In this document: piece after piece, positions 1 to 15,100 of the stretch | How positions within the stretch are numbered: the first letter of the stretch is position 1 | How the letters are laid out: every line of letters starts with the position of its first letter | Assembly (NCBI GenBank): GCA_037179385.1 | Contig: CM074189.1 | Location: forward strand, 24,985,648 to 25,049,647 | Reading direction: 5' to 3' | Origin: Holothuria scabra | Lineage: Eukaryota; Echinodermata; Holothuroidea; Aspidochirotida; Holothuriidae | DNA length: 64,000 nucleotides | Translations under genes and position numbers: made by a program | The notes under the pieces: model-generated | Told to the model about the DNA's origin: nothing | Seen by the model: the letters and a program-made list of their open reading frames with translations, nothing else | The model's database searches: none

Positions 1-195
1 AAATCTCCGTTTTCCGAAAATATTAAAACCGACATTGACGGAAGGGTAGCAAGGAACGCAAAGAAAGACCACATATACATTGATTCAACGATCTTTGGAC
101 TTGGCTTTGCGTGCCTGCAGGTTACACTTCAAGCATTCAATTTCGAAGAAGCAAAGCTGATACATGATCAGTTTGTTGCTCTTTGTCCTGTACTC
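1..195 (+). CDS. GCLC: GCLC-like copy A, central exon (left-truncated by window)
   Basis: It reads in frame from base 1 and aligns with human GCLC from about residue 212 to 276. It holds DHIYIDS and [14 protein letters not shown]. The adjacent cysteine pair of the human enzyme (Cys248-Cys249) is Ala-Cys here. Donor is GTAAGT at 196. By comparison with copy B, 20 coding bases of this exon lie left of the window. Confidence 0.9.
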
Positions 196-3100
196 GTAAG
201 TAAGCTACCCAGTATCAACTTTTATTTAATACTAAAAAGCATGCGCTAAAATTAGAAGGCTACTTTTCTACGGTAATCGTGGTTGTTGTATGAGTAAATA
301 CGTAAACTCTAAACCATTAGATGAATTTTCACAACGTCACGTATCCATATGCCACCCACACAATATTGGTATATTCAGGAAGGAATTCACCAATAATAGT
401 TAATTTAATTGAATGCATAGTACTTATTGTAGTTTTTAACCATTAATTTTGTTAGTTTGCATACCGTTGGAGAAGATCTCGTGGTTAAACTAAGTAGGTC
501 CCAGTCGGTGGCATATTGACCTGGAACTTGCAATGAAAAAAGCTCCTGAAACAAGTTTTCGATTGAATACATTGATTGTTCATTCTTTAAAAAGGAGACA
601 AAATAAAAACCCTTGATAAAAACCCTTGCATTTTGATCTGCTGGAAAAGCCCATTTCGTAATTGATTTTGATTATTGGTTTTAATTCGCAATATATCAAT
701 AGTTTACATCAATCTGATAGTCACAACAGATGTTGCTCATAAAATCCCTATCTGGTCCACATTCATTTGGAACTTTAATATCTGCAGCTTTACAGTGTGG
801 AGCTTATTTGAAGAGACTTCATCTTACCGTCCATATCGTATAGTATCATTTTTTTTTTTTTTTTGCCTGAGAGAGCAATCATTCCTAGGTTTTAATCCAA
901 ACCTCCGGAGAATAAGGACTTTTACTCTTTATTCTTTTTGGAGTCTTACCCTATGATGCTGCAAAGAGTGTGAACAAAAGTTTGAACTATAGAGTTGCCG
1001 GGATCTCTGTATTTACTGAGCAAATCGTTGTATACACACATGCTAATGATGAGCTCAATTAGCTTTAGAGGTAAAAGGTAGTTCATGTTTGGTTTATTAG
1101 GTAAGCATTTAATTTCTTTGAAAAACATCTTTTCGAAACTCATGTTGTAATATTAACCATAATTAAAAATAAAACACCAAAATGAAATAATTTTAACCAG
1201 AGATTGACAGTTGATTCCCACATCAATAGTTATAACAACAGCCTCCCCCCTCACCCAATTCAATCTTCTTCTCATCTTTGTCCACGAACAAAATCTTCAA
1301 CTGTTCGAGTGCTCTTGTTTAACCTCTAATTTTTCATGGCTAAGTAATACTCATGCGCTAAAACTCGAAATCACCTGATTTCAATTCGCAATTTATTTGA
1401 TACTCCGTGTTACGAAACTATTTTTATTACTTGTTATATGTCACTGCTTTGCTTGTTCTGCAAGTTTAACCTTGCATTGCTGTCAAATGGGTCACAACTA
1501 GCCGTCAAAATATACAAAATGATAATTAAAAAGAACCAGTCCCATAGAAAACTCGAAAGTGACGTTGTCCAAAACAAAAAATGAAAGAAGGCAATGAAAC
1601 ATGCAAAAGACTGGTAAAATCTAAACTAAGCTTTTTTCACACATGTAGGTGCATCCCCGTTCACCATATGGCGATATTAACAATCAACAACCGTGGAACT
1701 TGGAAGTACCTCCATAGTACAACCAAGCATGAAAGTTTACTTCTGTTTGAGTGTAAATTTGTTAAAATAGAAGGATTAGAAGCGAAACTTACTTGTATAA
1801 ACAAATATTTAGGAATGTGTGTTAAAGAAAGACATAAATTTTGTGTTCATATTTGTCAGTATTTTTAAGCCAGTCAACGCAGTAGGATACATTTTAAATT
1901 AGAAAAAGGAGTGGCTTGAGTTACTACTGAATTTTTGGAAAAAGTATAACTTGTTGATTTCTAGTACAGTTTTTGTGGTTCTTAAGCCCCAATCTACAAT
2001 CTAACATGGGGCCGATCTGACCAACAAAGTTGCCTTTCTTGCACATGTTGCAGCTCAGTAAATAAACCACATAAGCCGTGTCGCAGTTGAAGGAGAGGGG
2101 TGGATGTTAAAAGAAGTTAAAGAAAAGTCTTGAAGGAAGAACAGTGGGAGGGTCGTTCCGTTGGTGGAAATAACAAGGTACACTTGACACCTAAGCTTGC
2201 AACCCCTTATATTTCCCATGTTTCCAGCTGTACAAAGCCTCTATACCTTGAGGAGAGATTTGAGACTGGGAGGAGGGGTTTGCCGTTTAAAAAACTGTAC
2301 TACACAAATCAGTACATTTCCCGTGTTCAAAAATAGCAGTAGTTACTCAAACAACCCCTCTTTGTCTAATTTAAAATGTACACTAGTACGTTCCAATTAC
2401 TCATCTGTCACCTAAAGACTAAAGACAGTTGTGAGTGGGGCTTTATTAAGTAGGTTAAGAGAATTGGGAATGTTTTGGGTGAAAATGAAAAAAATGAGGT
2501 CTCCAAGCTAAATGTACCTTTGCACTGTGTTTGGCGTAGCATATATTGTGACTTCCTTAAATATTCAGGCTAACGGAAGATTTTTGTCAAAAATTTTAAT
2601 GCCGTCCCAGGTTGGCATCATTTTGTTTTACGAAAGAACGATAATAGGACTTCGTAACATCTTTCGTGTTTTGCTAATGCAATTGCAAGATTTAACAACC
2701 AAAATTTCAATTACCCCAAACTTCCCTCAGTGTGAATATCTCTGTCAAAAATATATTATAAGAAAGACAACAAAAGTTCCTGATCTTATTAACACTCATT
2801 GAATAGTTATTTCTGAATTCTCAATGTACAATCACATAAAAACATAAGAAGTTCATTCATTTTTCCAATTACAGAATAATCTAATCCAATAGTTTCTTCG
2901 TCTAGAAGGCATTCCTTCCCTAATCAGTCTAAATGTTTAAATTAATTTTAAAGTTGAAAAAAGTACAAATTTAATGAGTATTTTAAGGTTTAAAATGTGA
3001 ACTAAAATACACAACATAAATTTTCTTATCATTGTTTATACGCTTTTACCGGAATCTTACCTACTTCATTGCCAAATTCTTAGATGTGTAACCATGTAAT

Positions 3101-6100
3101 TGGAAGCCAATACAGGTTATTCTTTTTTATCTTGCAGTTTCCATTCAATTTTTTTTAATTCCACAAGTTAAGGAGTTAAAGTATTGTTTTATAATATTGT
3201 GTATTCATTACAAAATAAAGAAATAAGCGTACATTGAACTTTTTTGTTTTTCGGACCGTGAAATATTTTCTTCAGGTAGCCCTGAGTGCTTCTACACCAA
3301 TTGTCCGAGGGTTACTAGCCGACCATGATAGCCGATGGAGTGTTATTTCACAATGTTTTGATTGTAGAACAAAGGAAGAACGAGGAGAACAGGTAGGCCT
3401 ACAAAATATTATAACCGTGATAAACATTAACGTAATTTGCATAAATAAACCTCATTTGCATAGCCAACTGCGCAAAAAGTGCTACTTAGATGCAAAATAT
3501 GAATTTTCAAAAACTTTGCAAAAGATACACTTAAACACGTTGTATTGCCATTTGAAGCATTTAGTGCGTGCTTTTTTAGAGAACCTAATCAGTCAGCATC
3601 CCTATGTCTTTAGGTTGTAATAGGTCTTCTAAATGGTATTTTACTGAAATGAAATTTTGGACGAATTTTCTGTCTCAGCCTCTGCAGGAGAATGGATTTA
3701 TCATCCCCAAATCACGGTTTGGCTGGATTAACTGTTACTTATCAGCAACAAACGTGAACTTCAACAATATTTCTTTTCCGTATGACCATAAATTCTATCA
3801 GGAGTTGAAGAATGAGGGTACGTTTTTCAAAGTTTACTGATTATCAATCACTAAAATATTGCTTATCAGCATCTGTGCATCACCAGTGAATTATTGATGG
3901 CGATCTCACTTTGGGGGTAATCTCTTTGCAGTCGTCTTATCGCTGTTGCAGGGTAAGAATCACTCACTGGAAATAGCACGTTATCAAAAATGCCTGATCA
4001 AAGCCACTGAAGCATTGAAGTTTTCTCGAGGGGCAATCAGCTGTGAATACTCCTTTGCACCTTTGAAATGAGTACTATAGAAGATTTATAAGTTCTGCTG
4101 TCCAGTGTCTAACGATAGACCACTTCAAAGGTCTTTAAATTCATGGAACAGTAATTTTCAAAAGGTCTTCTTGTACCACATTTGCGTGTTTTAATCTCGT
4201 GGCGGGTTGCAGCCCTCCAGTTAACCTGAACAGAAAAGTCACCCAAGAATGCACATATAAATAGTTCCAACTCCTCTATTACCACTCTCATAGGATACGA
4301 CTTAAGACCGCTCTTGTAATATGATGTCATTTGTGAGACCCCCGTTTAGGTACTCTGAGGACATTTAGGATGATTAAGAATCATGTGCAGTTGCCCACTG
4401 GGGACAATGACTATAAGCCAAATTAAAGACAGTCTCCAAGTACGACTTATTCTCTAGGCAAATAATTGTACAGCTCAACGTTCTGGATGTCATGAACCGT
4501 GATCATGGAACAGTGGGATAAATGCAGTTACTCCACACCGCCTTTGATTTGATGGGTTGTCTTTGTTAAATTGTAAAGAAGCAAATTTACAGCATGAGAG
4601 TATATCAATTTGATATCATTTTTTTCTCAACAGGCGTTGATGACCAATTTGCAGCCTACTTGGCTCACATTTTCGTTCGAGATCCTATATATTGCATGGA
4701 AGAAAAACTACACCAAAGTGATGCAGACGATACCGGTCACTTAGAGGTATGACTACGACATACTCGAGATATATCTTGAGGATACAAGTTTCTTAGTAGA
4801 CAACTTTTCTCTTGCCGTCCTGTTCTTTATACAATTATTTTTCTCATTTTATAAATAATTACTACAATATTTACATTCAAATCCGTGCAATCAATTTCTG
4901 TTCAATACATTACCAAACAGCCATTTGTTTTGAGTTCCTTTTTGCAGTTATCCGACTTCAAATTTAAATGATTTTTCTATCCTGTTTATCAAGCATTCTA
5001 ATTTCAAGTGTTCACAATATTTTCATAATTATGTGTTTTTTTTTAAATCATGTAATATATTATATTTTTACGTTTATTAGGTGGCAAATTTAATGCACGA
5101 AAATCTAAGCCTAATATATCTTTACCCTTATCCTTGTGAAATCCGTACAAATGACGGTGTGAATTTAAGTGAATTTTTTGGAGTAACCCATTAGAAATGT
5201 TCCTTGCCTTGTGAAATATGTAGTAGTGGTATCAAATTCCGTGCTTTTCTACCATCCTGATCCTCCATGTCCTAACAACCACAGCAAATTGAAAAAAAAA
5301 AATGAATCGTCTGTCACTAACTAATTGGAGTAGAGGAGATGGAGTTGGTTTGGGTATATCTCACATCCAACCATTGATCTTTGAGTTTTGTAAATTAGTG
5401 TTAGTTAGACGGAGTTTTGAACCTTCTTACCAATTGTTATTCGTTGAGTCGGCCACAACCTCTTTCCACTTGTGGCGCTTTGGCTTGTTTTTTCTCTAAT
5501 TATTTTATACAAGCTGAGAGGCAAGAACCATGGTTGTAGGTTCCAGTTTTAAAGTCTTTGGTATGATCCTGCTAGAACTACAGACCCCCTGTCTGTTAAT
5601 GGTCTAACCGCTTGATAATGCTGTCCGTTTGCAAACTATTGTTAGACATGTCATTGCATAAAAGCTAAAATATTTGCTTTTAATAATAGACATGGTATTA
5701 AAATTGAATGAATAGGTCCGGGATACAGGGGGGCAAATAAGACGTTTGACTTTTTCAGAAAGTCCTCCCGACCCTCTGTCAAAGGGCCGTCCGGCGAAAC
5801 CAAACTTTAAACTTTTTCCCCCCAAAACTATAGGTCCAATATATGACACCACTTGACATTTGAGACGTTTGACCACAGCTGTCGATTTTGAGGGACGGCG
5901 GACAAGTTTCCCCACTTTTTTGAATGGAGGCAACACTTACGTAAAAGCCCCTCCCCCCCCCCCCACACACACACACTTTTTGTGAACTGAAACTGAACAG
6001 TTAGAAAATTATACATGTAGGTAATGTAAGTTATGTTATGTTTTAACAATGATAATGACCGATAATTGTGCGTAGCCTTCCTTCCAACGTTAACTTTGCA

Positions 6101-9100
6101 AATCACAAAAGTGTTCCCGCGATAAACCCTTGTATTTGCAGTGAAGTTCGTTTCAATCTCATCTCAAAGTCACATTATTACTTGGCCTCTGTTATTAGGT
6201 CGATCGTTCGTGTGCATAGGCCGACAGGTGAGAATATGGATTAACACAGAATTCACAAATTTAAAGAAGAGGAATCGTTCCCTACTGTGTTTAATGAAAA
6301 CTGTGATCTTGGGTGCATGACCAGACAGCAGCATCAGGCAGCATTTGGCACAGTACCGCATCTGGACCTCTCCTTTAAGACAGCTAACCAGGACAGGAGA
6401 AAAATTTTGGCTAGCTGTTCCTCCCCACCTCCCACCCCGCCACTCATAATTTGAAAATCAATTCGACGCCCATGCGAGTGACTGTCTGAACTACCGATAA
6501 AGTAGCTTTTGTAACTTCCTGCTTCACCAAGAACAAATGTTCCGAACTATATGAAATATACAGTTCTCTTATAAAATTAGATGCTAACCAACCGTTTTAC
6601 CAGTTTTATCTTCCGTTCCAAAAAGAAACAAAATATGTATGTATCGTCGATGTCATGTATAAGGTTTTTTCGACAATTTTCACGGAGCTAGAAATAGCCT
6701 AAACGTTCAGTCTAACTCGAGGCAAGAAAGGCGTGGCAGATTTTTCCCACCGTTCAATAGTTCATATTTTAATTTATCTCTTTCCTTCATTGCACCTCTT
6801 TGATTGCACAGTCACGTGGATAAATGGTTAAAGCGTAAGACTTGGTAACCTTTAGGTATAAATACAGACTCCTGACCGAGTCACACCAGAGGCTTAAAAA
6901 GTACAGCATTCTTCCATTTTATTGGTGTTCATCATAACTTGAGTTGGGAAATCAAGCTAGAGAACCACAAGTAGAAAAGGGTAGTGGCCCGTCCGATTTT
7001 CTCCAAATAGTTAGATCAGGGAGCTACTAGTGGCAGCTCAAATCGACCCCCAGGGGTTCTAGCGTGGGTCGATAGACTCCATCCCTTACGACCTCGCTCT
7101 TCGCTCTCAGTGGTACCTCTAGCGTAATTAGTGTATCTAACAGTGTCCCTGAGCAAAATCCTTGTACCGCCAGTGAGCCCGCAATGATGAAAAAGTCTGA
7201 CGACGCTACTTCCTCTGTATGCAGTTGTTATCTTAATACATAATTCATATCCATGACACAAGTGTTGTTCTCTAAGAAAGTGTTCATTTTTGTAGTGAAT
7301 GGTATAGAAACGGCAAGAAGAAGGAGCCGAAGCCAGGGAGAGGCCAGTTTATGTATCAGTACCACACTATTCAACTAGTATGCTAACAATTGCTTAAGCA
7401 CTTTAGAAAATATCCATATTTACAAAATATGACCTTTATTTGCCCCTACTAATAGTAAATCATATGTCGGGTGCACGATCTTTTCCTTCAGGAAACAATA
7501 TTTCATCTTGCTCAATAACATTGCTATCTAATTCTCTGATAGTGCACATCATAATGTTAACATCTATTTTCCCAACAGAACATGATGTCCACTAACTTTC
7601 CTGCCGTTCGATTGAAGTTGCCACAACCTTCATCAAACGTAGGATGGAGGATTGAGTTCCGACCAATGGACGTGAGTAACTTACTCTCACAATTTTATTG
7701 ATTAAACTATCGAAATCTGTAGTTAGATGTTCGTTCGAAGTGAACTGAATCCAGTTGTCCATTTCACAACCAGCCTCTTTGACTTCTTACAAACTTTTCT
7801 TCGGAGTTCTTCCATCCAGTTACTACTTTCATAATCTCAGCAAGTAAACGCTCAAGAAAAGAAAAACTTAAGAGTCACAGGAACGAAAATCCCCCTTTTA
7901 AAATGTAAACATTTCTTATAAAACATTAATAACTGCCGTCATAGTGCAACTTTGCAAAGAGTGAAAAGCGTCATTTTCTCTGTCACCGGGTGTTTTTCGC
8001 CAAACAGTTTCTTTGTATGCTTCGCTAGGACTTGTTGTGACACCAAGATTTTATCACTGACTAAAGTCCAGGCCCTATGATACTTTCTATGACGGATTTC
8101 AGTCGATGGTTTTAGCACGTGGTTCTTCAAAAGCATCATATGCTTACCGTGAGTCAGGGGCGTGAGCAATAATTGGGTGTTCAAGTGAGCAGGCTGTGAA
8201 TCCCCCATACCCCACCCCCCCCCCCCCCGCCTCGACTGACATGGAGTGAAATCTAACTGGCCAGATGCCAAAATGGTTTATCTTTATGACAGGGGCAAAG
8301 GAAGAAAATTGCCAGCTGCGGGATATGGCAAGGCCCACAGCTAGACGCTCAACCCTGACGGTATCATGTGTTTCCAAAAGCATTACGAAACTTTTAGCCC
8401 ACTGTACCTCTTTGAAAAAGTAAGACTTCCTACAGTAAAAGTCAAAATTACGAGATTTAAAGTCGAATGTAAGAGATTCAGGGAGTATTTTTCTACCAAT
8501 GTCCTTATTAATCTACCGTAGCTAATTATATGTTTACACTTTGGCAACGAGCGCAAACGAGACTCAAGTCTCGTTGGTAAATTTTTGGACCTTTCCGAAC
8601 GGATATCGAGACCATTAAAAGCTCCCAAAAATTGGATCGGAACCTTTTCCAAATAAGTTGTAAGGTGATCACGGCTTAAGTTTGGACACAGTGAGAAACG
8701 TAGCAATGCGGTTCATTGGTGATGCAGCTACATCGTCGTTTAACAAAAAGTGATTTCGCTTCCATACCATCGCGATGAAGAACACTGCTTGTAAAATATC
8801 AGTGTAACTATAGCTAATTTCTTTTGTTTCAACACCGCTTTGAAATTAAACGCAATAACTTTAGTCCCAACGGAACGTCTCTTTGCCAGAGAGTCGGGAA
8901 TACTTTAGAAAAAGTTATTTTTCTTTCTGGATAACGCTTGGTAAACCCCTGTGTTAAACGGCAGAAGCAGTCCGCCAACTTGAAGCAGTGTAAAAGACTG
9001 TCCAGTTTCTTGATTGGCTCTTGTGAGTCGTATGACAATATTTTTTGGCCTCAAGTAAGAAATTAACCAGGAAAAACTGCTTGGTTTACCTTGAATGTAG

Positions 9101-12100
9101 AATTTCGAAATATTAACATTTAAAAAAAAATAGATATATTTATATTATTTAATATATAATATTTTGAAGAGAAATAAGAAGAAAATTGTAAGGTTTACCT
9201 GCTGTTTCAGAAAAAGTTTGGGGGGGGGGGGACTTTTTTGTCCTTTAAGACAACACAAACTCTTCCGTTACAAACTCAAAATAAAGCTGAAATGGTCTTT
9301 CGAGACTTAAGTTAAATAGGGTGCAAAACTCTTTATAAGAAGTATTTGCACTTCATTATTATTTTCCATTTGGTGAAGCATAGATTTCACATTAGGAAAG
9401 CAGGGTGACCTAAAGGGATACACAAGGGCAGATTCACGGACATATATATGGACAAAGCATGTAACGTGTACGTCCTATCCGTCGATGGTCGCCACCAACT
9501 AGGACAAAAAAGGCGCACCAAGATGGCCGCTGTAAAGCTTTAATTTGTATGATTTGAGGACGACTCTGTATTATTTTAAGAAAAATTTTGACTAGAATGG
9601 GAAATAATATCATACTCCTGCGACACGTGAAGTGATTTTGACCTTATCTTGCCATATTCCTAAAATATATCAACTTTTGTGAAAATTTTGGGATTGAATT
9701 GAGCAAGTCCAAACTTTTACACAAAATCATAGTAAACAGCCATCTTGGTGCGCTTTTTCTCACACGTACGGTAGCGACAATGTGCCGTGCAGTATGCTCT
9801 GTCCATGTATAGGAAGTCCGTGGGCAGATTGTGAAGCAATTATATTACAATGGTTGATTCCTTTGATGGTAACTGCTGTCTGATATTTTTCGGTTAAATT
9901 TATTCATTAAGTGCATTTCTGTTTATTTTCAGGTACAGCTCACTGACTTTGAAAACGCCGCCTATGTCATATTCATTGTGTTGCTTTCGAGGGCGATTCT
10001 TAACTTCAAGTTGAATTTCGTAATACCTATTTCTATGGCAAGTATTTTCTGTTAAAGACATGTTCCAGTGCCTTTTTACTTGGCTGTCGTAAGAAAGTCA
10101 CATACATTTTACACCCTTTCCTCCAAACCACATTGCAATACCATTTTCCTAACTCAAGATATCTGAATTTAAAGATTGGTTATTTCTGTTAAATATTAAC
10201 CTGTACTTTTCAACAAAGCTACAGAAAGTTATATTATGTGGACCAGTGGGTTCACAAGGGGGGGGGGGGGGTGTCAGGGAGGAGCAGCTGCACCCCCTAC
10301 ATTTCCAGGGGGCGCAAAATATGGGTTTGCTTGGAAAGAAATTTTGTGGACAAAATAGGAGATGTCAGATATTTGAAAGAAAGTGGAGAGAAAATAACGA
10401 GTACAATAGCCCCTTCGACAAATTTTGCGTAGAATGACATCAAACACCAGCAATTGTTCAGCATGGGGGTGCAAGTTGAGTCTTCTGCACCCCCTACACC
10501 CGCCTGTTGTGACTCCACTGATGTGGACACATAGTGCCAGATTCCTTAAGATTTCTTTACTGTTGAATGTAATGTTGAAATTTGAAACTGTTGGGATGTT
10601 TGAACATCTTTTGCTGTAGATCTAGTTTTCCTCCACATCATATGCGTGGTATAGTAAACAATGTCGCTTAATATTCCCTACAGCGGCATCAAATTTACAA
10701 ATAAAAAGAATTAAAAACTCAATAAATGTTGAGATGCAGTACAAATAGAAAACTATTTTTGCATATTTTAAATTCAATGAATTTGGCCTTCAGAAAATGC
10801 CTTTAAATTGTGTTAGTTAAACATGTCAATGAGTCGGGAGTTGCCCACTAGATCGAAGATCCAGAAGAGGCGTATACGATACGTTAGCCTCGGATAAAAG
10901 AGATTACCCAGTAAAAACTGGGAAGATGTTGAGAGATTTGGACTATTTTCCAATGAACTACGTTTCGTCAACTTTTGATATCTTTATTATTCCCCTTTAG
11001 CTGTTGGCTCAACAAAATGTTGTTTCATTCTTCTAAACTTTGACACTTCCCAACGAAAATCATGAAAAACGCAAAGAAGCAAAGAGAAAGACTGCAAAGT
11101 CAAACGGCATTGTCCAAAATCTTCTAACATCTACCCGAACCGTCCCATCTGTGGTCGGGGAGTGGACTGACCGATCCGTCGTTTAGTCATCAATCCGGTT
11201 CAGTCATTGGATCTGGTTCAATTTCACTTCGAGTTTCTGGCAAAGAGCTTAAGAGCAAAACTTAACCTATACCCCAAAGATGTTGTGCTGGTTAAGCAGG
11301 TTTGGAAAGCTTAAGAAATCTGGAACGATGAGATTCAAAAACTTATGAAAGCACAATGCAACTTCAAAGATCAGGGGGTACTTTGAGAGAACAAGTCTAC
11401 ACCGTTTACATGTGTTAACGGAAAATATTCCAAATAAATAAGGGCTTCCAAATATAGGCCTACATGCATTAGTAAAGTATTAGATCTAAGGCGCTGGTGG
11501 GTGGGAAAGTCACTGGCTCCCTTTCCTGAATTCTTTCCCGTATTTTCAATAATATTACTGACAAAACAGTAGTTTTGAAGCATAATTTTACCACACGCCT
11601 CTGCTTGAATAGGTATTATAAAGAGAATTGATCATAGGCGTCCATTATGCGGGGACAGGGGAACATGTACCCTCACTTTTTTGGGTAGAAAGGACACTAA
11701 CGTTTAAGTCCCCCACCCCCCCCCCCCCCCAAAAAAAAGAAAATTTTTTGTGACCTGAAATTTAAAAGTTAGGTACTACAAAAATACTCTACATGTAGGT
11801 TATAGAAGATGTGCTCTACCGATTACGATTGTTTTCTGTATCAACAAATTTACGTTACTTTTTACTTTGCACATCCCCAAGATTTTCGATTGCAGTCTCA
11901 TTGATGTTCTTTTTTCACTTGCATATCAAACATACATTATAAATTTGTCCCTATGATTATGTCGACTGTTCGAGTGCATAGGGCAGGAACAGGTGTGGTT
12001 ATATGAAGGGGCACAACGTATAGCATATTGAAGAAGAGGAATCGTCCCTATACTTTGTGTTAATGAAATTTGTAAGTTGTGAGAGACCAGTCTGGCAGGC

Positions 12101-15100
12101 TTAACAAATTGTAAGGAAAATGGCTCTGTGGACAGTCTGCACACTCTAAAAACACCGGGGTTAAATTTGACCAGGATCGGTGTTCTATTTACTCCAACAT
12201 AATCCTGGTTAAATTTTAACGCAACTCCTGGTTAAACTGACTCAAATCCTAGTTATTTTAACCAGAATTTGTGTTATTTTAACCAGAAGTTGTGTTAGTT
12301 TAACCAGGATTTGTGTTAAAAGTTAACCAGGATTGTGTTGGAGTAAATAGAACACCGACCCTTGTTAAATTTAACCCCGGTGTTTTTAGAGTGCATGCAA
12401 CTTTTTCAGAACAATAAATTATTTCAAATAAAAAATTTTCACACGAGCACATCACACATTCGTGTAGCGATTCGACCATTTCGTATTTAGACCATTTGCA
12501 GAGAAGTTGAACCACCCTGAATTTTGCTAGATTAGAGACTTCAAACTGGAATTGGAGGTACCTCTCCATCCTCTGTCTGTAGATAGTTTATGACGAGGTG
12601 TCGTTCTAAACTTCGAAAGGACATATTTTAATGTTTTTTTGTATCAACAATCTTACACCGGTAGGCTATGTGGAACGGTGTTTCAGTAACACCAGTGGGT
12701 ACGACCCCCCCCCCCCCCCCCGATCTGCGTTTTTCTTGCAATAGATGGAAGTGCGTTTTGATCAGTTAATGGATTTTACCTTCTCTCTTTAAAAGAACTT
12801 TTGTACAAATCTTTCTCAAATTATCACAATTTTCGTTGCGATTCTTACTTATAGAGTACACCCGTTAATTAAATTCACATTGAACGTATAGTCCGTTGAA
12901 GTCATTGCCCACGCTTTTAAGACCATGTTTTGAAAACTTTGTATTTTTCTAGCAACTAACATATTGAAACATTTAGCACCATTTTGCATTTGGACCCCAT
13001 TTTCTCTGACACGTGAACCGGTGGCGTAGCTACAGGGGCAGGCGGCTTTGAAGAAATGAAAAATTCGGAATTTTGTCATTTGTGAAACCAGTCTACAATG
13101 TGGTTTTGACAACTCATGAAATTCCGAAATTCCAAATTCTCTCCAATAAGAGTTCCATATTCTTCATTATTGTTTCAAAAAAGCAAAATTTTCCACGAGC
13201 TTCGCTCGCCGCAAATTGCAGTTCCTAAGCAGAGGTGCTCAGTCATACCTTCAATTTGGTGAAATTTTCTGAGCTCTGGAGGTGACAAAATCGGAAATTT
13301 GCTACATGCGACACCAGATCATCAAGTGACAACCGTAACTACAGTGCTATTTTTGTAAATTTTCTTTCATAAAAGTCCACTCTTCACTCAAAACATTTCG
13401 TCGAAGAGCCTCATTTCGTAGGCGTTGAATAACATTATGTAGCAACAACGATCTTTGGTGGTCCCTCAATCTCAGATTTGCTAAAAGGATATACAAATTC
13501 TTCAGTAATCCCCCAACCTTTAAAATTTCCTTACAGAAAACTAAATTCTGCAATAGAAGCTCCATATTTTCAAATATTCGAAAAAAGGAAAAGAGTTTCA
13601 GCGCGCTTTGCTGGCCCCTAATTACATCCCTAGAACAGTGGTGTTCACAGTTAAAAAATCGTAAAATTTAGATGCTAACCCCCCCATCCCCGAGCAAAAA
13701 TGTTAAGCTACGCCGCTGTGGCCACCTTACCAGGACAGGACAAAAAAATTTAGGTCAGATTTCCCACCTACTTTGAAAACCAAATCGACGACCCTAGAGT
13801 TGATCGCAGTCAAAGCTCCCAGTAACTATCACTGCTTTGTGCAGGAGCCTTTTTGTGTAATTTCACATGGGGCGCCCTTAAAGATAAGAAAGCAAAATAC
13901 ACCACACACCAAATATTGTATGTTCACTCTGAATTTTGATAGGCAGCACTAGTGTTACTGGACCCATAAAAGCATCTCCTCTTAAGAAAAGTGTTCCCTA
14001 GCCCTGATATTATACTTCATCGGCAAAAAGACTGTAGCATATTGCTGATTGTAAAAAGATCATGGGAAGCTTATGGGTGACAATTTATAATTTTGACTTT
14101 CGCCTTGCATGGTTTATGTTGCACAGGAGCAAGGCGGGCTGATTGGGTTTTCTTTGACCAAATGAAACGTGTTCTTGATACAGCAGGGGTGATGAAGTTT
14201 AAAAGCCACGTGCACTTAGCCAACAAGTAAAACAAAAGTATCCGAAGCTTAAACCAGGCAGCTTGTTGTCTTAAGATTTCGATAGTTATTATCAAAAGTG
14301 TCACTCTATTTCGGGCAAATGGGGTGTCAAATTTTTTGAGAGGAAATAGGGTCTTCCGGGTGGAACAGAATATACCAATGTTGCCAAAATCAAAATCAAG
14401 TGCAGATCGTCGAGACGGCGGTAGTTTGGCCTATTCACATTTTACGAATTAATACTCTCTCCATGAAATTGCCCAGAAGAAAATGTGAAAAATTGCTCAG
14501 CTCTTGTCCTCACAGGGTATTTATTTAACCACACTTTCAGGTGGTTGCAATATTTTTATTCTTTGAAGTTTTATCATCGTCAACTTTGATTTAAAATATT
14601 TATCCGAAGCATTATCTAAATGCAGCAAGGAGGTCCGGAGTTCGAAACTCGGCCGGTTCATATCAAAGACCATACAACGAGAACCTATACTGTCATTGTG
14701 CTTGACGATCAGCACAAGCAACGGAATAGGGAAAGCAAGACAGTGAGCAAAGACTGCATAAACAGCAGTGGCCGAACGACATTAACCATTTTACTTGAAA
14801 CTCAGCCGTACAACCTGAAATGAACTAAGTGGAGCCACGCTGTGAGTTAGCGCGCAGCGAGAACAAAAACTTGTGCACGCATACTAGACCAGTTTGACGA
14901 GTAACTCAATGATGCTATGAATAATTTAATTCCAAAATTTCTCGCAACTTCAATAACCGACACTCTCAATGAGGAAAGGAAATATTGCAATCACAGCATA
15001 TCAGTTATTCATGATATATTTCAAATTTCATCGAACTTTTAAGATCCCGTGTGTTTCAGCAGAAAAAGCTCAGATTAGTAGACTAACTGTCCCGAATTTA

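Noticed and set aside
1581..1868. 95-codon frame in the copy A intron, which looked faintly like a small secreted protein
   Set aside because: No signal peptide at the start, no family match I can name and no paralogue in the other copies.
7016..7261. Possible tRNA-like promoter motifs
   Set aside because: The boxes are too degenerate and no sibling copy was found in the window.
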